Assembly: GCF_030272615.1 (NCBI RefSeq)
Contig: NC_081415.1
Span: 626,135,740 to 626,199,739 of the forward strand
Direction: 5' to 3'
Source of the DNA: Cryptomeria japonica
Taxonomy: Eukaryota > Streptophyta > Pinopsida > Cupressales > Cupressaceae
Length of the DNA stretch: 64,000 nucleotides
The notes beneath the pieces are model-generated. The model saw only the letters and a program-made list of their open reading frames with translations, did no database searches and was not told the DNA's origin. This document shows positions 1 through 10,726 of this stretch, piece by piece (position 1 is the first letter of the stretch; each line of letters begins with the position of its first letter). Both the position numbers and the translations under genes were made by a program.

Positions 1-408
1 GATCCTTCATGTGCATGAGACTGACATGGAAACATGATCTGGTCTCTATTACAATGCTAACTCAACACACAATGCCATCGATTGAATCACACAGGCTCAA
101 AACACTTCAACCGGAAAGCCTGAAGCTGAGACTACCAACCGGTAGTCATACCATATTAAATTGCTTCACCTTTAGCACATATACCAGTTCTCATCATTAT
201 ACCGGTTCACTTTTCCAGTTGCTTAACTTCAATAAACCCGTTCACTCTTCATCATATTACCGGTTCACTCTTCAGTATATTATCTATTCACTCTTTCAGC
301 ATATTACCTGTTCTCTCTTGAGCATATTACTGGTTCATTCTTTCAGCATATTGACATCAATAACAACACAATATCATCATGTCAACATATTCTACACATA
401 TGCCAACA
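1..408 (-). mobile_element. truncated LTR of an A-family copia element
   Basis: This stretch matches 1990-2324 and 7860-8228, the U3 ends of the two LTRs of element A, including the terminal CATATGCCAACA. The LTR stops at 408, and at 409 a LINE reading frame begins. It is therefore a separate insertion into the same LINE, with the rest of the element left of the window. By comparison with A its coding strand is minus. No target duplication can be checked because the left flank is missing. Confidence 0.8.
188..360. repeat. U3 minisatellite of about 25-30 bp units with ACCGGTTC cores
   Basis: About six degenerate copies of a unit like CATATTACCGGTTCACTCTT follow each other. The core appears as ACCGGTTC, ACCAGTTC, ACCTGTTC and ACTGGTTC, which are the products expected from C-to-T decay of CCGG. 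Shorter versions occur in A's LTRs near 2220-2310 and 8088-8215. The position in U3 suggests an enhancer-like array; this is inference. Confidence 0.6.
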
Positions 409-888
409 GATAATATTCCTAAGATTATTGGACCTAATCAGAATAAGATATTATATGCCATCCCTTCAGCTGACGAAATTAAAAAAGTTGTTTTCTCCTT
501 TCAAGGGGATAAGGCACCGGGCCCGGCTGGCTTCCCTATTTTTTTCTTTCAGGATTATTGGCACATTGTTGGGGATGATACGGCAAATGTTGTCAAAGAA
601 TTCTTTTGTTCCAAAAGAATTCTTAAATAAATCAACTCTACTTTCATTGCTCTAATTCCTAAGGTGGCTGGAGTTGATTCTATGGGTAAGTTTAGGCCAA
701 TAAGTCTTTTTAATTCTTTTTACAAGATAATTTCAAAAGTCATGACTTCTATATTTTTGGTTGTTCGTCCCCTTGTTATCTCTGGGGAGAGAAAAGGATT
801 TGTCCCAGGCAGGCAGATTTTGGATTCTATAATTCTTGTGCATGAGAATATCCACTCTCTTAATGCGGCAAACAAAGAGGGATTTCTC
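409..888 (+). pseudogene. LINE ORF2, N-terminal part of reverse transcriptase
   Basis: The translation carries the start of a plant LINE RT: SADEIKKVVFSFQGDKAPGP near 466-525 (finger region), FIALIPK at about 643-663, GKFRPISLFNSFYKIISKVM at about 685-744 and GFVPGRQILDSIILVHE at about 799-849. An in-frame TAA at 628-630 breaks the frame. The fragment ends exactly at the TTCTC target site of copia A (884-888) and continues at 8234. It would have been part of the ORF2 replicase acting by target-primed reverse transcription. It is non-functional as it stands. Confidence 0.85.
884..888. repeat. target-site duplication TTCTC (left copy) of element A
   Basis: TTCTC sits immediately before the TG of the left LTR and is repeated at 8229-8233 immediately after the CA of the right LTR. 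The LINE frame reads straight across when one copy is removed. This fixes both ends of element A. Confidence 0.95.
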
Positions 889-2324
889 TGATAACTCAAT
901 GATGAACAGATAGTACCAAATCGGTACTAAGAGGGGGGCATGAATCAATATAGACAAAAACACATTCCTAAAACTAGTTTGTTAGCAGACACTGTGCTTT
1001 GGCAAACAAACAGTAACACCGGTCTTAAACAAAGTACAACTGGCAAAACCTAGAATAACTGAGACAAGCATAAACCAATTAACACTTATCTTTTCATACA
1101 ATCTAATACATCATTTCCATTTCACCCTTGTGGATGAACAGGTAATCTATCATCAAAAATATAAACAGCTAGATCAACATGATTTACCTTCAAACACACA
1201 TCACTTAAACCATCACATGAATAACACCACACATGACACAGATTTTTCACGTGGAAACCCAACTGGGAAAAACCACAGTGGGGATGAATTACCACAAGTT
1301 TTTTTTGAACTCTTAAGAATTTCGCTCTGTTAGGAGCCTTGTCTGGTTAAAGACTGATACAATAGGTTATGTTAGGAACCGATCTTGTTAGGGATCACCC
1401 GGTTAAGGGTTAAACCCTGTTAAAGGTTACCTTGTTAGAGGATTTCAAGAACTCAATGGTTTTGAGTCACCCTGTCAAAGGATTTACAGTAAGCCAGTTA
1501 AAGCTACCCTGTTAAGGGATTTCCCAACTGTTGAAGGGGTTAGAGATCAATATGTATTACAATGATCTGGTAACAGCACTCAATGCCAATGCAAATCCAC
1601 TTTAGCTCCTCTTCACCTTCTGCACTTACACTCTATAGGTATCACTTCTCTCCTCTGGTCTAGTAAGAATCAAGTATCTCTTCACTTAGATACACACACA
1701 CAACTTTTGCCAACAACTTCAGAAAGAAACACAACATTAACCTTATAGAAAATAGATAGGTCGGTAGCATAAACCCTAAACCCTAAACCTGTTAGGTTAA
1801 GCAATTCAAATGGTTCAATCCTGACCGTTGAGCACATTGCATTAAATCACCTAGTCTTGAACCAATCTCAAGATGTTCTCCATCATTCATTTTCCACCGC
1901 TTTCATGGCAGTTGATAACCCATCACACATTTTCACCATTTACAAACTTCGCACATTCCTGAGGTAGATAGAAACAATCTCCTTCATGCAAGATCCTTCA
2001 CGCACACAAGACTAACATGGCAACATGATCTATTCTTCATTACAATGCTAACTCATCACACAAAATCACCAATTGAGTCACACAGGCTTGAAGCACTTCA
2101 ACCGGAAACCCTAAACTTAAGACTACCAACCAGTAGTCATACAAAGCTTCCATGTACCGGTTTCCATATTAACATGTCAGTTCACCTTGAACAAACACAC
2201 CACTTCACTTTGGCACATATACCGGTTCACAATGTTATACCGATTCTCTCTTCTTCAGCATATTGACATCAATGACAACATACAATGTCATCATGTCCTC
2301 ATACCGGTTCACATAATGCCAACA
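889..2324 (-). repeat. 3' LTR of element A
   Basis: It begins TGATAACTCAATGATGAA and ends CATAATGCCAACA, and it matches 6736-8228 along its length. It contains the G-rich block GAGGGGGG (about 931-938), the GTGG...CCAC hairpin (1251-1276), a telomere-like AAACCCTAAACCCTAAACC (1771-1789) and U3 ACCGGTTC motifs near 2220-2310. It lacks about 45 bp of U3 repeat that the other LTR has. Confidence 0.95.
1251..1276 (-). other. conserved LTR hairpin with U-rich internal loop (A, 3' LTR)
   Basis: Read on the coding strand this is GTGG, TTTTT, CCC, a short loop, GGG, TTT, CCAC. GTGG can pair with CCAC and CCC with GGG, leaving facing T-rich strands. The same arrangement is at 7098-7123 and in the LTRs of C, D, E, F, H and J. 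Confidence 0.6.
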
Positions 2325-2340
2325 ATCTCCCCCTTTGGCA
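2325..2340 (-). other. polypurine tract of element A
   Basis: The minus strand reads TGCCAAAGGGGGAGAT directly before the 3' LTR. This is the plus-strand priming site. The preceding CCATCAATG is also shared with C and H. Confidence 0.9.
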
Positions 2341-2420
2341 TTGATGGAAATATAGAAAGATATCTCTTCGCTTCACATCTTCTCCCCCAATCTCTGTAGA
2401 TATCTTCTCCGCTTCACTTC

Positions 2421-2437
2421 TTCTCCCCCTTTGACAA
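2421..2437 (-). other. second, upstream polypurine-like tract of element A
   Basis: The minus strand reads TTGTCAAAGGGGGAGAA about 90 bp upstream of the terminal tract. Equivalent second tracts exist in C (49768-49784), E (39206-39221), H (29767-29777) and J (54411-54426). Confidence 0.6.
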
Positions 2438-2564
2438 CAATGCCAAAGTGGAGGCGCAAGCTTCCTATTCCATTATGTTGCTCCCCCTGAGGAGTAGCAT
2501 CCTTCAACACATCAATCCTAAAAAAAAATTGACTATGCAATACCTTACTGATGTGGAGCATATA

Positions 2565-3392
2565 CCTTTGGTTCACCTCCTGAAGGGGCAGCACCCCTAA
2601 TTCACCTCTTAAGTACATAAAAGTAGTGTTTGGGAGAGGCTTGGTGAATATGTCTGCTAACTACTCCTTACTGGAAACATGTTCCAGTGCAATCTCTTTG
2701 TTCTGAACCTTTTCCCTCAAGAAATGATACTTAAGCTCAAAGTGCTTGGTTCTAGAATGTAAAACTAGATTCTTGGAGATGTTAATTGCACTAGTATTGT
2801 CACAAAATATACTTACCGGTTCAGATACAGGAACTCTGAAGCCATTTAATACATGCTTCATCCAAATTTTTTGAGTGCAATTCATAAAAGCTGCAACATA
2901 CTCTGCTTCTACTGTAGACTGAGACATACAACTCTGCTTCTTACTCATCCATGAGACCAGTCTAGCACCGAGAAAGAATGCACCACCAGTTGTGCTCTTT
3001 CAGTCGTCCACATTACCTACCCAATCAACATCTATGAATACTTTCAGGTTGAAATCCTTGCTATATGGATACCACAATCCATAATCAATAGTTCCCTTTA
3101 GATACCTAAGAATCTGCTTGACTGCAACCAAGTGGGATTCTCTTGGACTTTTCTGGAACCTTGTAGTAATGCCAACTGCATGTGCAATATCTGGTCTGCT
3201 ATGCACTACATAATGCAACTTACCAATCATTGATCTGTATTCCTTCTCATTAACCAATGCTGAGTCATCCTCCTTGGATAGTTTACAACTTGTCACCATT
3301 AGTGTACCCACCGATTTGCTATCTTCCATGCCAAAGGTCTTCAACACCTCTTTGACATACTTGGACTGAGTAATAAAGATTCCATCTTTCAT
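2565..3392 (-). pseudogene. element A Pol: RNase H and C-terminal RT region
   Basis: The reading carries the copia end of RT (MIGKLHYVVHSRPDIAHAVG, ILRYLKGTIDYGLWYPYS, FIDVDWVGNVDD) and then RNase H (TVEAEYVAAF, IFCDNTSAINISKN, LHSRTKHFELKYHFLREK, ADIFTKPLPNTTF). Stops at about 2657 (TAG in SSKE*LADIF) and 3000 (TGA after NVDD) split it. The second sits where sister copies have CGA. RNase H would degrade the RNA strand of the RNA:DNA hybrid. The protein ends around YLRGELGVLPLQEV. Confidence 0.9.
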
Positions 3393-4333
3393 CTACTGAA
3401 TCTGCAATCCAATGAAGAACTTAATCTCCCCTATGAGTGACATCTCAAACTCTTTCTTCATCTCATCTACAAACTCATGACTCATCTTGTCATCTCCACC
3501 AAAGATAATGTCATCAACAAATACCTCGCAGATCAGGATCTAATCTCCTTCAGATTTCAAGTAGATATTGATATCTTCACTTGTTCTCTCAAATCCAATC
3601 TTCAAAAGATGGGAGTGTATGCATTCATACCATGCTTTGGGGGCCTACTTTAGACCATATAAGGCTTTATGTAGCCTACACACCATGACACTGTCTTTAG
3701 ATAGGGAAATCCCATCTGGCTATTCTATATACACCTCCTCTTCAAGTACACCATTTAGAAATGCAGATTTTACATCCATTTGATATACTTTGAATCCTTT
3801 AAAAGCTACATATGCAAGAAGCATACGAACTCCTTCCAATATGCTATAGGAGAAAAGGTTTCTCCATAGTCTTCTCCTTCTTCTTGGGCATATCCTTTAC
3901 ACACCAGTCTGGCTTTGTTTCTAATCACTGTGCCATCCTCATTCAGCTTATTTCTGAAAACCCATTTGGTACCGATGACATTTTTATGCTATAGTTTGGG
4001 TACCAAAGACCATGTACCATTTCTCTCTATCTGGTCAAGTTCCTCTTCCATTGCCTTGATCTAGTCTTCATTTGTATGTGCCTCTTTGAATGATTTAGGC
4101 TCAAATTCAAAGATCATACATGAATTTTCTCTGACCTTTCTTCTTATAAGGATTCCTGCATCCTTATCTCCTATGATCTTCTTAGGATCATGATTCATCT
4201 TGACATACCGAGGAATGGTCTTAACATATTCCTCTTGCTTTTCTTCTTCATCCTCATCTCCATCAATATCAGCATCTACATCTACCGATGTAGGAACACT
4301 ATTACTAGTACTTGGTTGACTAGCAACTAGTTC
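3393..4333 (-). pseudogene. element A Pol: reverse transcriptase, frameshifted
   Basis: The N-terminal RT is clear ([40 protein letters not shown]). After about 3870 the frame slips, and the central palm, including the YVDD region, can only be followed piecemeal across frames with many TAG/TAA codons. The linker before RT is acidic (DVDADIDGDEDEEEKQEE). A working RT cannot be made from this copy. Confidence 0.85.
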
Positions 4334-5761
4334 CTAGAAGGTTACAACTAGTTCATTTACCGCTTGCTTACTACCAATTTCCTCAGTTTTCTCAGAGTTT
4401 TCATCAACTCTAACATTGATTCTTTCCATAATTCTCTGATTCCTATTATTGAAACACTTGAGACCTTTGCTCTTGGTGGAATACCCTAGGAATATTCCCT
4501 CATCACATTTCGCATCAAATTTGCTCTGGTGTTCGCTCCTCTTGATGTAACATTTGCTACCAAACACTCTAAAATAGCTAACCATAGGTGTCTTACCAGT
4601 CCAATATTCATAAGGAGTTTTATCCTTACCTTTCTTGATGAGTACCCGATTCATTGTGTAAACTGCAGTGCTCACTGCTTCTCTCCAAAAGGTGTGAGCA
4701 ACCTTTCCTTGAATCAGAATTGTTCTTGCTACTTCAACCACATTTTAGTTATTCCTTTCTACTAGTCCATTATGCTGTGGAGTCCAGGGGGCAAACAGTT
4801 TCCTCTTGATACCATGTTCTTCATAGTACTTGTTGAATTCATCAAAAGTGAATTCCCCTCCTTGATCAGTTCTAAGACACTTGATCCTTTTACTACTTTC
4901 CTTTTCCACTAATGCTCTGAAAGCTTTGAACTTTCCAAAAGCTTCAGACTTATCCTTCAAGAATGTGACCCACATCATTCTTGAGCAGTCATCTGTGAGA
5001 ATCATGAAATACCTATCACCCTGCACACTCCTAGTTTTTATAGGACCACACAAATCAGTATGCACAAGATCAAGTAAATTGTCAACAGTGAAAGGTTTAC
5101 CTTTAAAGGTTGAGGAAGACATTTTCCCCAGTTGACACTCTGTGCACAAGGTATTTTCCAGTTTGCTCAGCACCAGCAACCCTCTAAATGCCTTGATCTT
5201 ACTGGCCTTCACAATGTTATCAAATTTTACATGGCAGAGTCTCCTATGCCATATCCAGTTGTCATCAAACTTAGCCATAAGACATGTATTGATATTTGCA
5301 TTCAGCTAAAATAGGTTACCTTTGGTCTGCATACCGGTGGCCACCAATTCACCATTCTTTCCTTTGATTATGCACACTCCATTCTTGAATTCCAGAGTGA
5401 GACCACTATCATTCAGCTGGGCAACACTCAGAAGGTTGTGTCTGAGACCATCAACCCAATACACATTGTCAGCATTACTCTTTCCATTTAGAGAGATGGA
5501 CCCTCTGCCTTTGCCCATACATGGTGCATTATTACCAAAGCGCACCACACCACCATTATACTATTCCAAGGATAGAAACTTGCTCTGGTCACCAGTCATA
5601 TGGTGAGAACAGCCACTGTCAATAATCCAATCATTGGTTTTATCAAAGTGGGAGACAAGAGCCTTCTTGTCTGACACATCTTCCTTTACAGCAACAAACA
5701 CAATATCTTCATTTTCTTCATCTTTTGATTCCTCATCTGTGACACCTTCATCAACTGCCAC
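4334..5761 (-). pseudogene. element A Pol: protease and integrase
   Basis: The protease motif DSGCSHHMT is at about 5590-5620, followed by YWVDGLRHNLLSVAQL. The integrase zinc-binding part reads WHRRLCHVKF...LCTECQLGK, then the core LVHTDLCGP, MILTDDCSRMMWVTFLKDKS, LRTDQGGEF and TPQHNGLVERNN. The C-terminal region has YFRVFGSKCYIKR and GIFLGYSTKSKGLKCFN. Single in-frame stops occur at about 4742, 5303 and 5558. Protease cleaves the polyprotein; integrase inserts the cDNA. This is the best preserved part of A. Confidence 0.92.
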
Positions 5762-6664
5762 AGAACAGTTTCTTCGGTTTCCTCCTTTGAATTTCTTGAA
5801 CCTTTCCGGTTTGTCCTTGTTGTCACCATTAGGACAGTTTACAGTAGTATGTCCTATCTAGTTACAAGAAAAGCATTTCAAAGGAAGCTTACCTTTGTAT
5901 TTACCAGTTCCTTTAGGAAGTTTCCTGGCAAGAAGAGATTCAAATTCCATCAGAATCTCCTCATCATCCATTTCTCTGCTCTGTCTTGGCTCACCACTAG
6001 TGCTTGCTTCTTTTCCTTTTCTAGATGGTATAGTAGAAGCTTTAAAAGTTGATTCAGTCTTTTGAACACTGCCATCAAAACTATTTAGTTCATAGGCTGT
6101 CAACTTTGCAATGATGGAGTCTAGGGATACCTTAGTCTTGTCTATTGATCTCAACTCCTGAATAGAAGCAACCCTTATTGCATAGACCGGTAATAAGGAT
6201 CTCAGAACTTTGCATACCACAGTGGAATCTTTCATTTTACCACCTACACTCTTGATATCTCTGACAATAGTTTTAATTCTAATTCCATATTGTTGAATGG
6301 TCTCACCTTCAACCATCTGCATGTCTTCAAACTTCCCTCTAAGGCTTTCTTCCTTAGCTTATTTTACATGCTCATCACCGCCATAGATATTTGCAAGAGT
6401 ATCCCATACTTTTTTGGGATTTACTTTATCTTGGACATCAATAAACTCAATGTCAGATAAACTACTAATTAGGGCTTCCATCACTTGCCCATTATCCTGC
6501 ATCTCTCTCTTTCGGTCATCAGTGAGAGTACCGATAGGGGCAACATAAGCATTCTCAACATAGCTCTAGTGTTGAGCACCCATGCTTCTGATGTATATCT
6601 TCATTCTGTCTTTCCATATATTGAAATTATCTCTATTGAACTTTGGACCTTCCCTCTTCATCAT
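5762..6664 (-). pseudogene. element A Gag
   Basis: The ATG pair at 6661-6664 precedes KREGPKFNRDNFNIWKDRMK, a typical copia Gag start. The capsid-like middle contains VEGETIQQYGIRIKTIVRD and LRSLLPVYAIRVASIQEL, then a linker and one zinc knuckle CFSCN*IGHTTVNC, interrupted by TAG. Gag packages the RNA in a virus-like particle. At least two stops (in GAQH*SY and HVK*AKE) lie upstream, so this is a relic. Gag and Pol are in the same frame in this lineage. Confidence 0.85.
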
Positions 6665-6721
6665 TAGACTGGGATCTTTTCCTCAAGCAGTTAAGCTTAT
6701 AACACAGAGGACCTGGAGGAC

Positions 6722-6735
6722 ACTCTGATACCAAT
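6722..6735 (-). other. primer-binding site of element A (initiator-Met tRNA type)
   Basis: The minus strand reads ATTGGTATCAGAG directly after the 5' LTR. TGGTATCAGAG complements the 3' end of plant initiator tRNA-Met, the usual copia primer. Confidence 0.92.
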
Positions 6736-8228
6736 TGATAACTCAATGATGAATGGATAGTACCAAACTGGTACTATGAGGGGGGGTGAATCTGTATAGA
6801 TAAAAACACATTCCTAAAACTAGTTTGTCAGTAGACACTATACTTTGGCAAACAAACAGTAACACCGGTCTTAGACAGAGTACAACCGGCAAAACCCAGA
6901 ATAACTGAGACAAGTATAAACCGGTTAACACTTATCTTTTCATACAATCTAATACATCATTTCCATTTCACCCTAGTGCATGAATAGGTAATCTATCATC
7001 AAAAATATAAACAACTAGATCAACATGATTTACCTTCAGACACACATCACTTAAACCATCACATGAATAACACCACACATGACACACAGATTTTCACGTG
7101 GAAACCCAACTGGGAAAAACCACGATGGGGATGAATACCCACAAGTTGTTTTTGAACTCTTTAGAAGTCCACTCTGTTAGGAGCCTTGTCCGGTTAAATA
7201 CTGATACAATAGGTTCTATTAGGAACCGATCCTGTTAGGGATCACCCAGTTAAGGGATGGGTAGAATACCCGGTTAAGGGTTAAACCCTGTTAAAGGTTA
7301 CCTTGTTAGAGGATTTCAAGAACTCAATGGTTTTGAGTCACCCTGTCAAATGATTTACAGTAAGCCGGTTAAAGCTACTCTATTAAGGGATTTCCCAACT
7401 ACTGAAGTGGTTAGAGATCAATAGGTATTACAATGATCTGGTAATAGCACTCAATGCCAATGCAGATCCACTTTAGCTCCTCTTCAGCTTCTGCACTTAC
7501 ACTCTGTAGGTATGACTTCTCTCCTGTGGTCTAGCAAGAATCACGTATCTCTTCACTTGGGTACACACACACAACTTTTTCCAACAACTTCAGAAAGAAA
7601 CACAACATCGACCTTATAGAAAATAGATAGGTCGGTAGCATATACCCTAAACCCTAAACCTATTAGGTTAAGCAATTCAAATGGTTCAATCCTGATCATT
7701 GAGCACATTGCATTAAATGCAACAGTCTTGAACTGATCTCAAGATGTTCTCCATCATTTGTTTTCCACCACTTTCATAGCGGTTGATAACCCATCACGTG
7801 TTTTCACCATTTACATCTTCACACATTCCCAAGGTAGATAGGAACAATCTCCTTCATGCAAGATCCTTCATGCGCACAAGACTGACATGGTAACACGATC
7901 TGTTCTTCGTTACAATGCTAACTCATCATGCAAAATCATCGATTGAGTTACACAGGCTTGAAGCACTTCAACCAAAAACCCTGAAGTTAAGACTACCAAC
8001 CGATAGTCATACAAAGCTTCTATGTACCGGTTTCCATATCAACATGCCGGTTCACCTTGAACAAACACACCGCTTCACTTTGGCACATATACCGGTTCAC
8101 AATGTTATACCGTTTCTCACATATACTGGTTCTTGGTAACATACCGGTTCTCTCTTCTTCAAAATATTGACATCAATGACAACATACAATGTCGTCATGT
8201 CCTCATACCGGTTCACATAATGCCAACA
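6736..8228 (-). repeat. 5' LTR of element A
   Basis: It begins TGATAACTCAATGATGAA and ends TAATGCCAACA and is 1493 bp, against 1436 bp for its partner. The excess lies largely in U3 near 8088-8150, where an extra ACCGGTT-type repeat occurs. The G-block (about 6778-6785), the hairpin (7098-7123) and a telomere-like CCCTAAACCCTAAACC (7645-7660) are retained. It should carry the promoter on the minus strand; no convincing TATA box was seen. Confidence 0.95.
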
Positions 8229-8233
8229 TTCTC

Positions 8234-10678
8234 ATCAAGCTAGATTTGGAAAAAGCCTATGATAGGGTTGAATGGTAGGTTCTTTTTAGGATCATGGAGG
8301 CCTTTGGATTTGATGAGAAGGTTATTAAAATCACTAGAGATCTGATATCTACACCAATTTTTTCTATTCTTATCAATGGATCTCTGTCCAGATTTTTTAA
8401 ATCTTCAAGGGGACTCGGGCAAGGAGATCCTATCTCGCCTATTCTTTTCACTATTTTGGTGGAATGTTTGAGTAGAATGATTCAAAATTTGAAAGAGAAT
8501 AGGACCATCAAAGGGTTGCAACCCTCTTCTGCTAATTTCTTCTACACACATCAAAATTTTGTTGATGATACAATATTGTTGGGATATTCTTCTGTTAGCG
8601 AAGCTTCTACCTTCAAATGTGCTTTTAGATCTTATTCCCTTGCTACTGGTCAGTAGGTTAATTGGGAGAAATCTGCTATTTACTTCATCAACACCCCCTT
8701 GTTGAGGCAGCAGAGGATTGCTAACATAATTGGTTGTAAGGTTGAGTTGCTCCCCTCTACTTATTTGGGTCTCCCTCTTGGTTTGGCTCCTCCAAACTCT
8801 TTCTAGAATTCTTTAATTGATAAGTTCAACAAAAAATTGGCTAGTTGAAAAGGCTTTATGTTATCTTAGCCTGGTAAGCTTGAGCTTCTTCAAGCCACTC
8901 TTTAGAATCTATCTATTTATGCTCTTAGTTTGTTTAGTATACTGGTCAAATTTGTAGAAGCTTTAGAAAGAATTCAGAAAAGATTTATTTGGTCTGGTGT
9001 GAAAGATAAGAAAGGGATTGCTTTGGTTGCCTGGGACAAAGTCTATTGTCCTAAAAGCAATGGGGGGCTAGGTATTAAATCTCTTAAACCTTTCAACAAA
9101 TCTTTGTTAGCCAAATAGATTTGGAGGGCATATGGTATTAAGAGAGATTGGAGTAGGGTGTGGTTTGACAAATACATACGTAATCAGCCCATTCATTCTC
9201 TTGTCTATTCTGAAGATATCCCTGCTAGATCTTTTATATGGAATAGTATGGTCAAATCTATTAAAGTTGTTAAAGATGGAGCTGGATGGGTCCTTGCCAA
9301 AGGTAACAAAATTAGATTTTGGGAGGATGTCTAGATCAAAGATGAACCTCTTTTTAACCAGGATTGCAGCCATTTCATTGAAGATTGTAAAAAGAGGTTT
9401 GGTTCTATGGTTTGTAGTTATTGGGGGGAGAGTAAATGGGTTAGACTTGATGCAGTTTATGCTAGATTTTCTTCACTCCAGCATGATTTGCTATCTTTTT
9501 TTATCAACAAATATTCTGATGATGTTTTCTTATGGAAGAGTAATCCTAGGGGTAATTTTACTATTGCCTCTTCTTATAAAAAAATTTCTACCCAGGCCTG
9601 CAACCCTATATGGACTAAAGTTTGGAATAGATTCCTCATTCCTAAAGTTAATATGTTTTTTTGGCTTGCATCTCACAACAAGATACTTACCATTCATACC
9701 TTGGTTCGAAGAGGATTCATGATTCCTAATAGGTATGAGTTATGTCAAAAAGAGGCTGAGTTTGTGGATCATTTGTTTATTCATTGTTCTTTTACCTGGG
9801 AGATCTAGGGTAAAGTGTGGACGCAATGGAAAATTGACTGGGTAATGTAGAATAGTTTTAAGGAAGTCCTTTGGCAATGGATTTTCCTTACCAAGATTCC
9901 CATGATTAAAACCCTCTGGTTCTTTTTCCTTCCTATGACCTATTGGCATATTTGGAAGGAGAGAAACAATAGAATTTTTAGGGAGACTAAGTGTTCTTCT
10001 CAGGTGGTTTTTGAAAATATTTGTAGGGCTATTAAAGGAAACATCAATACCATTCACAAAATTAACAAGCAGTGTAGTTATATTGACATGACTGATAATG
10101 AGAAAAGCATTCTAACTAAATGGAATTTGATACACAAGGTCTGGAAATCTGATATGAAGAGTAGAAGAGATAATGTTGTGTGGAGGTTCTCTCCTCATGA
10201 TTGGGTTAAGGTGAACTTAGATGGTCCAGCTAAAGGAAATCTTGGGAATGCTAGAGGGGGAGGGGTCATTAGAAAATCTTATGGCTTTTGTGTTGCTATG
10301 ATTGCCTCTCCCTTTGGAGTTCAAAACAACCATGTGGCAGAAGCTCTGGCAATGTTAAAATGTCTTCAGCTTGCTCAAAGATTTAATTTTAAAATAATTT
10401 GGCTGGAGGGGGATTCCCTTAATATAATTCAAACTATTAAAGGTATTAGTTCCCCTTCTTGGAATATCCAAAATGTCATTGATAATGCAAAAAAATTGTT
10501 AGATGCCTATGATAGTGTGATTATTACCCATACCTTTAGGGAAGGTAACAGGGTAGCCGATTTGTTAGCCAATGAGGGGGTCATTTTAGTAGAGGATGCT
10601 AATTATCTTGGAGAATCATCATGTAAGAACAGAGTCCAAGAGAAATTATTTTATGACAGAGTCCATGGTACGTATTAA
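8234..10678 (+). pseudogene. LINE ORF2: RT, zf-RVT zinc region and RNase H
   Basis: After the second TTCTC the LINE frame continues: KLDLEKAYDRV (motif A), GLGQGDPISPILF (about 8413-8451), FVDDTILLG (8558-8584, catalytic box with F for Y), the thumb (LERIQKRFIWSGVKDKKG), then zf-RVT around 9586-9810 (WNRFLIPKVNMFFWLASHNK, LCQKEAEFVDHLFIHC). RNase H follows at about 10207-10590 (VKVNLDGPAKGNLGNARGGG, VAEALAMLKCLQLA, WLEGDSLNIIQTI, GNRVADLLANEG). About ten in-frame stops occur. Nearly all are TAG where CAG or TGG fits the family pattern. Confidence 0.92.
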
Positions 10679-10726
10679 TTTCATTATTACCTTTCTAGGT
10701 TTGGACTTCAATGATAGATTTGGAGT

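Larger units (their letters stand above)
889..8228 (-). mobile_element. element A: complete but decayed Ty1-copia retrotransposon
   Basis: Structure in coding (minus) order: 5' LTR 6736-8228, primer site about 6722-6735, gag from 6664, protease, integrase, RT, RNase H to about 2565, polypurine tract 2325-2340, 3' LTR 889-2324. The LTRs are about 1.44 and 1.49 kb, start TG and end CA, and are flanked by TTCTC. The domain order PR-INT-RT-RH defines Ty1-copia. Gag-Pol is interrupted by many stops (mostly TAG) and by frameshifts in RT. The LTRs have diverged visibly, so the insertion is old, but it is younger than the LINE it splits. Confidence 0.95.

Noticed and set aside
2661-5761. Element A Pol as an active gene
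   Set aside because: Multiple in-frame stops and a frameshifted RT; recorded as pseudogene.
9132-9722. 196-residue plus frame overlapping the LINE
   Set aside because: It is out of frame with the LINE RT/zf-RVT reading and shows no family motif; kept open only by composition.
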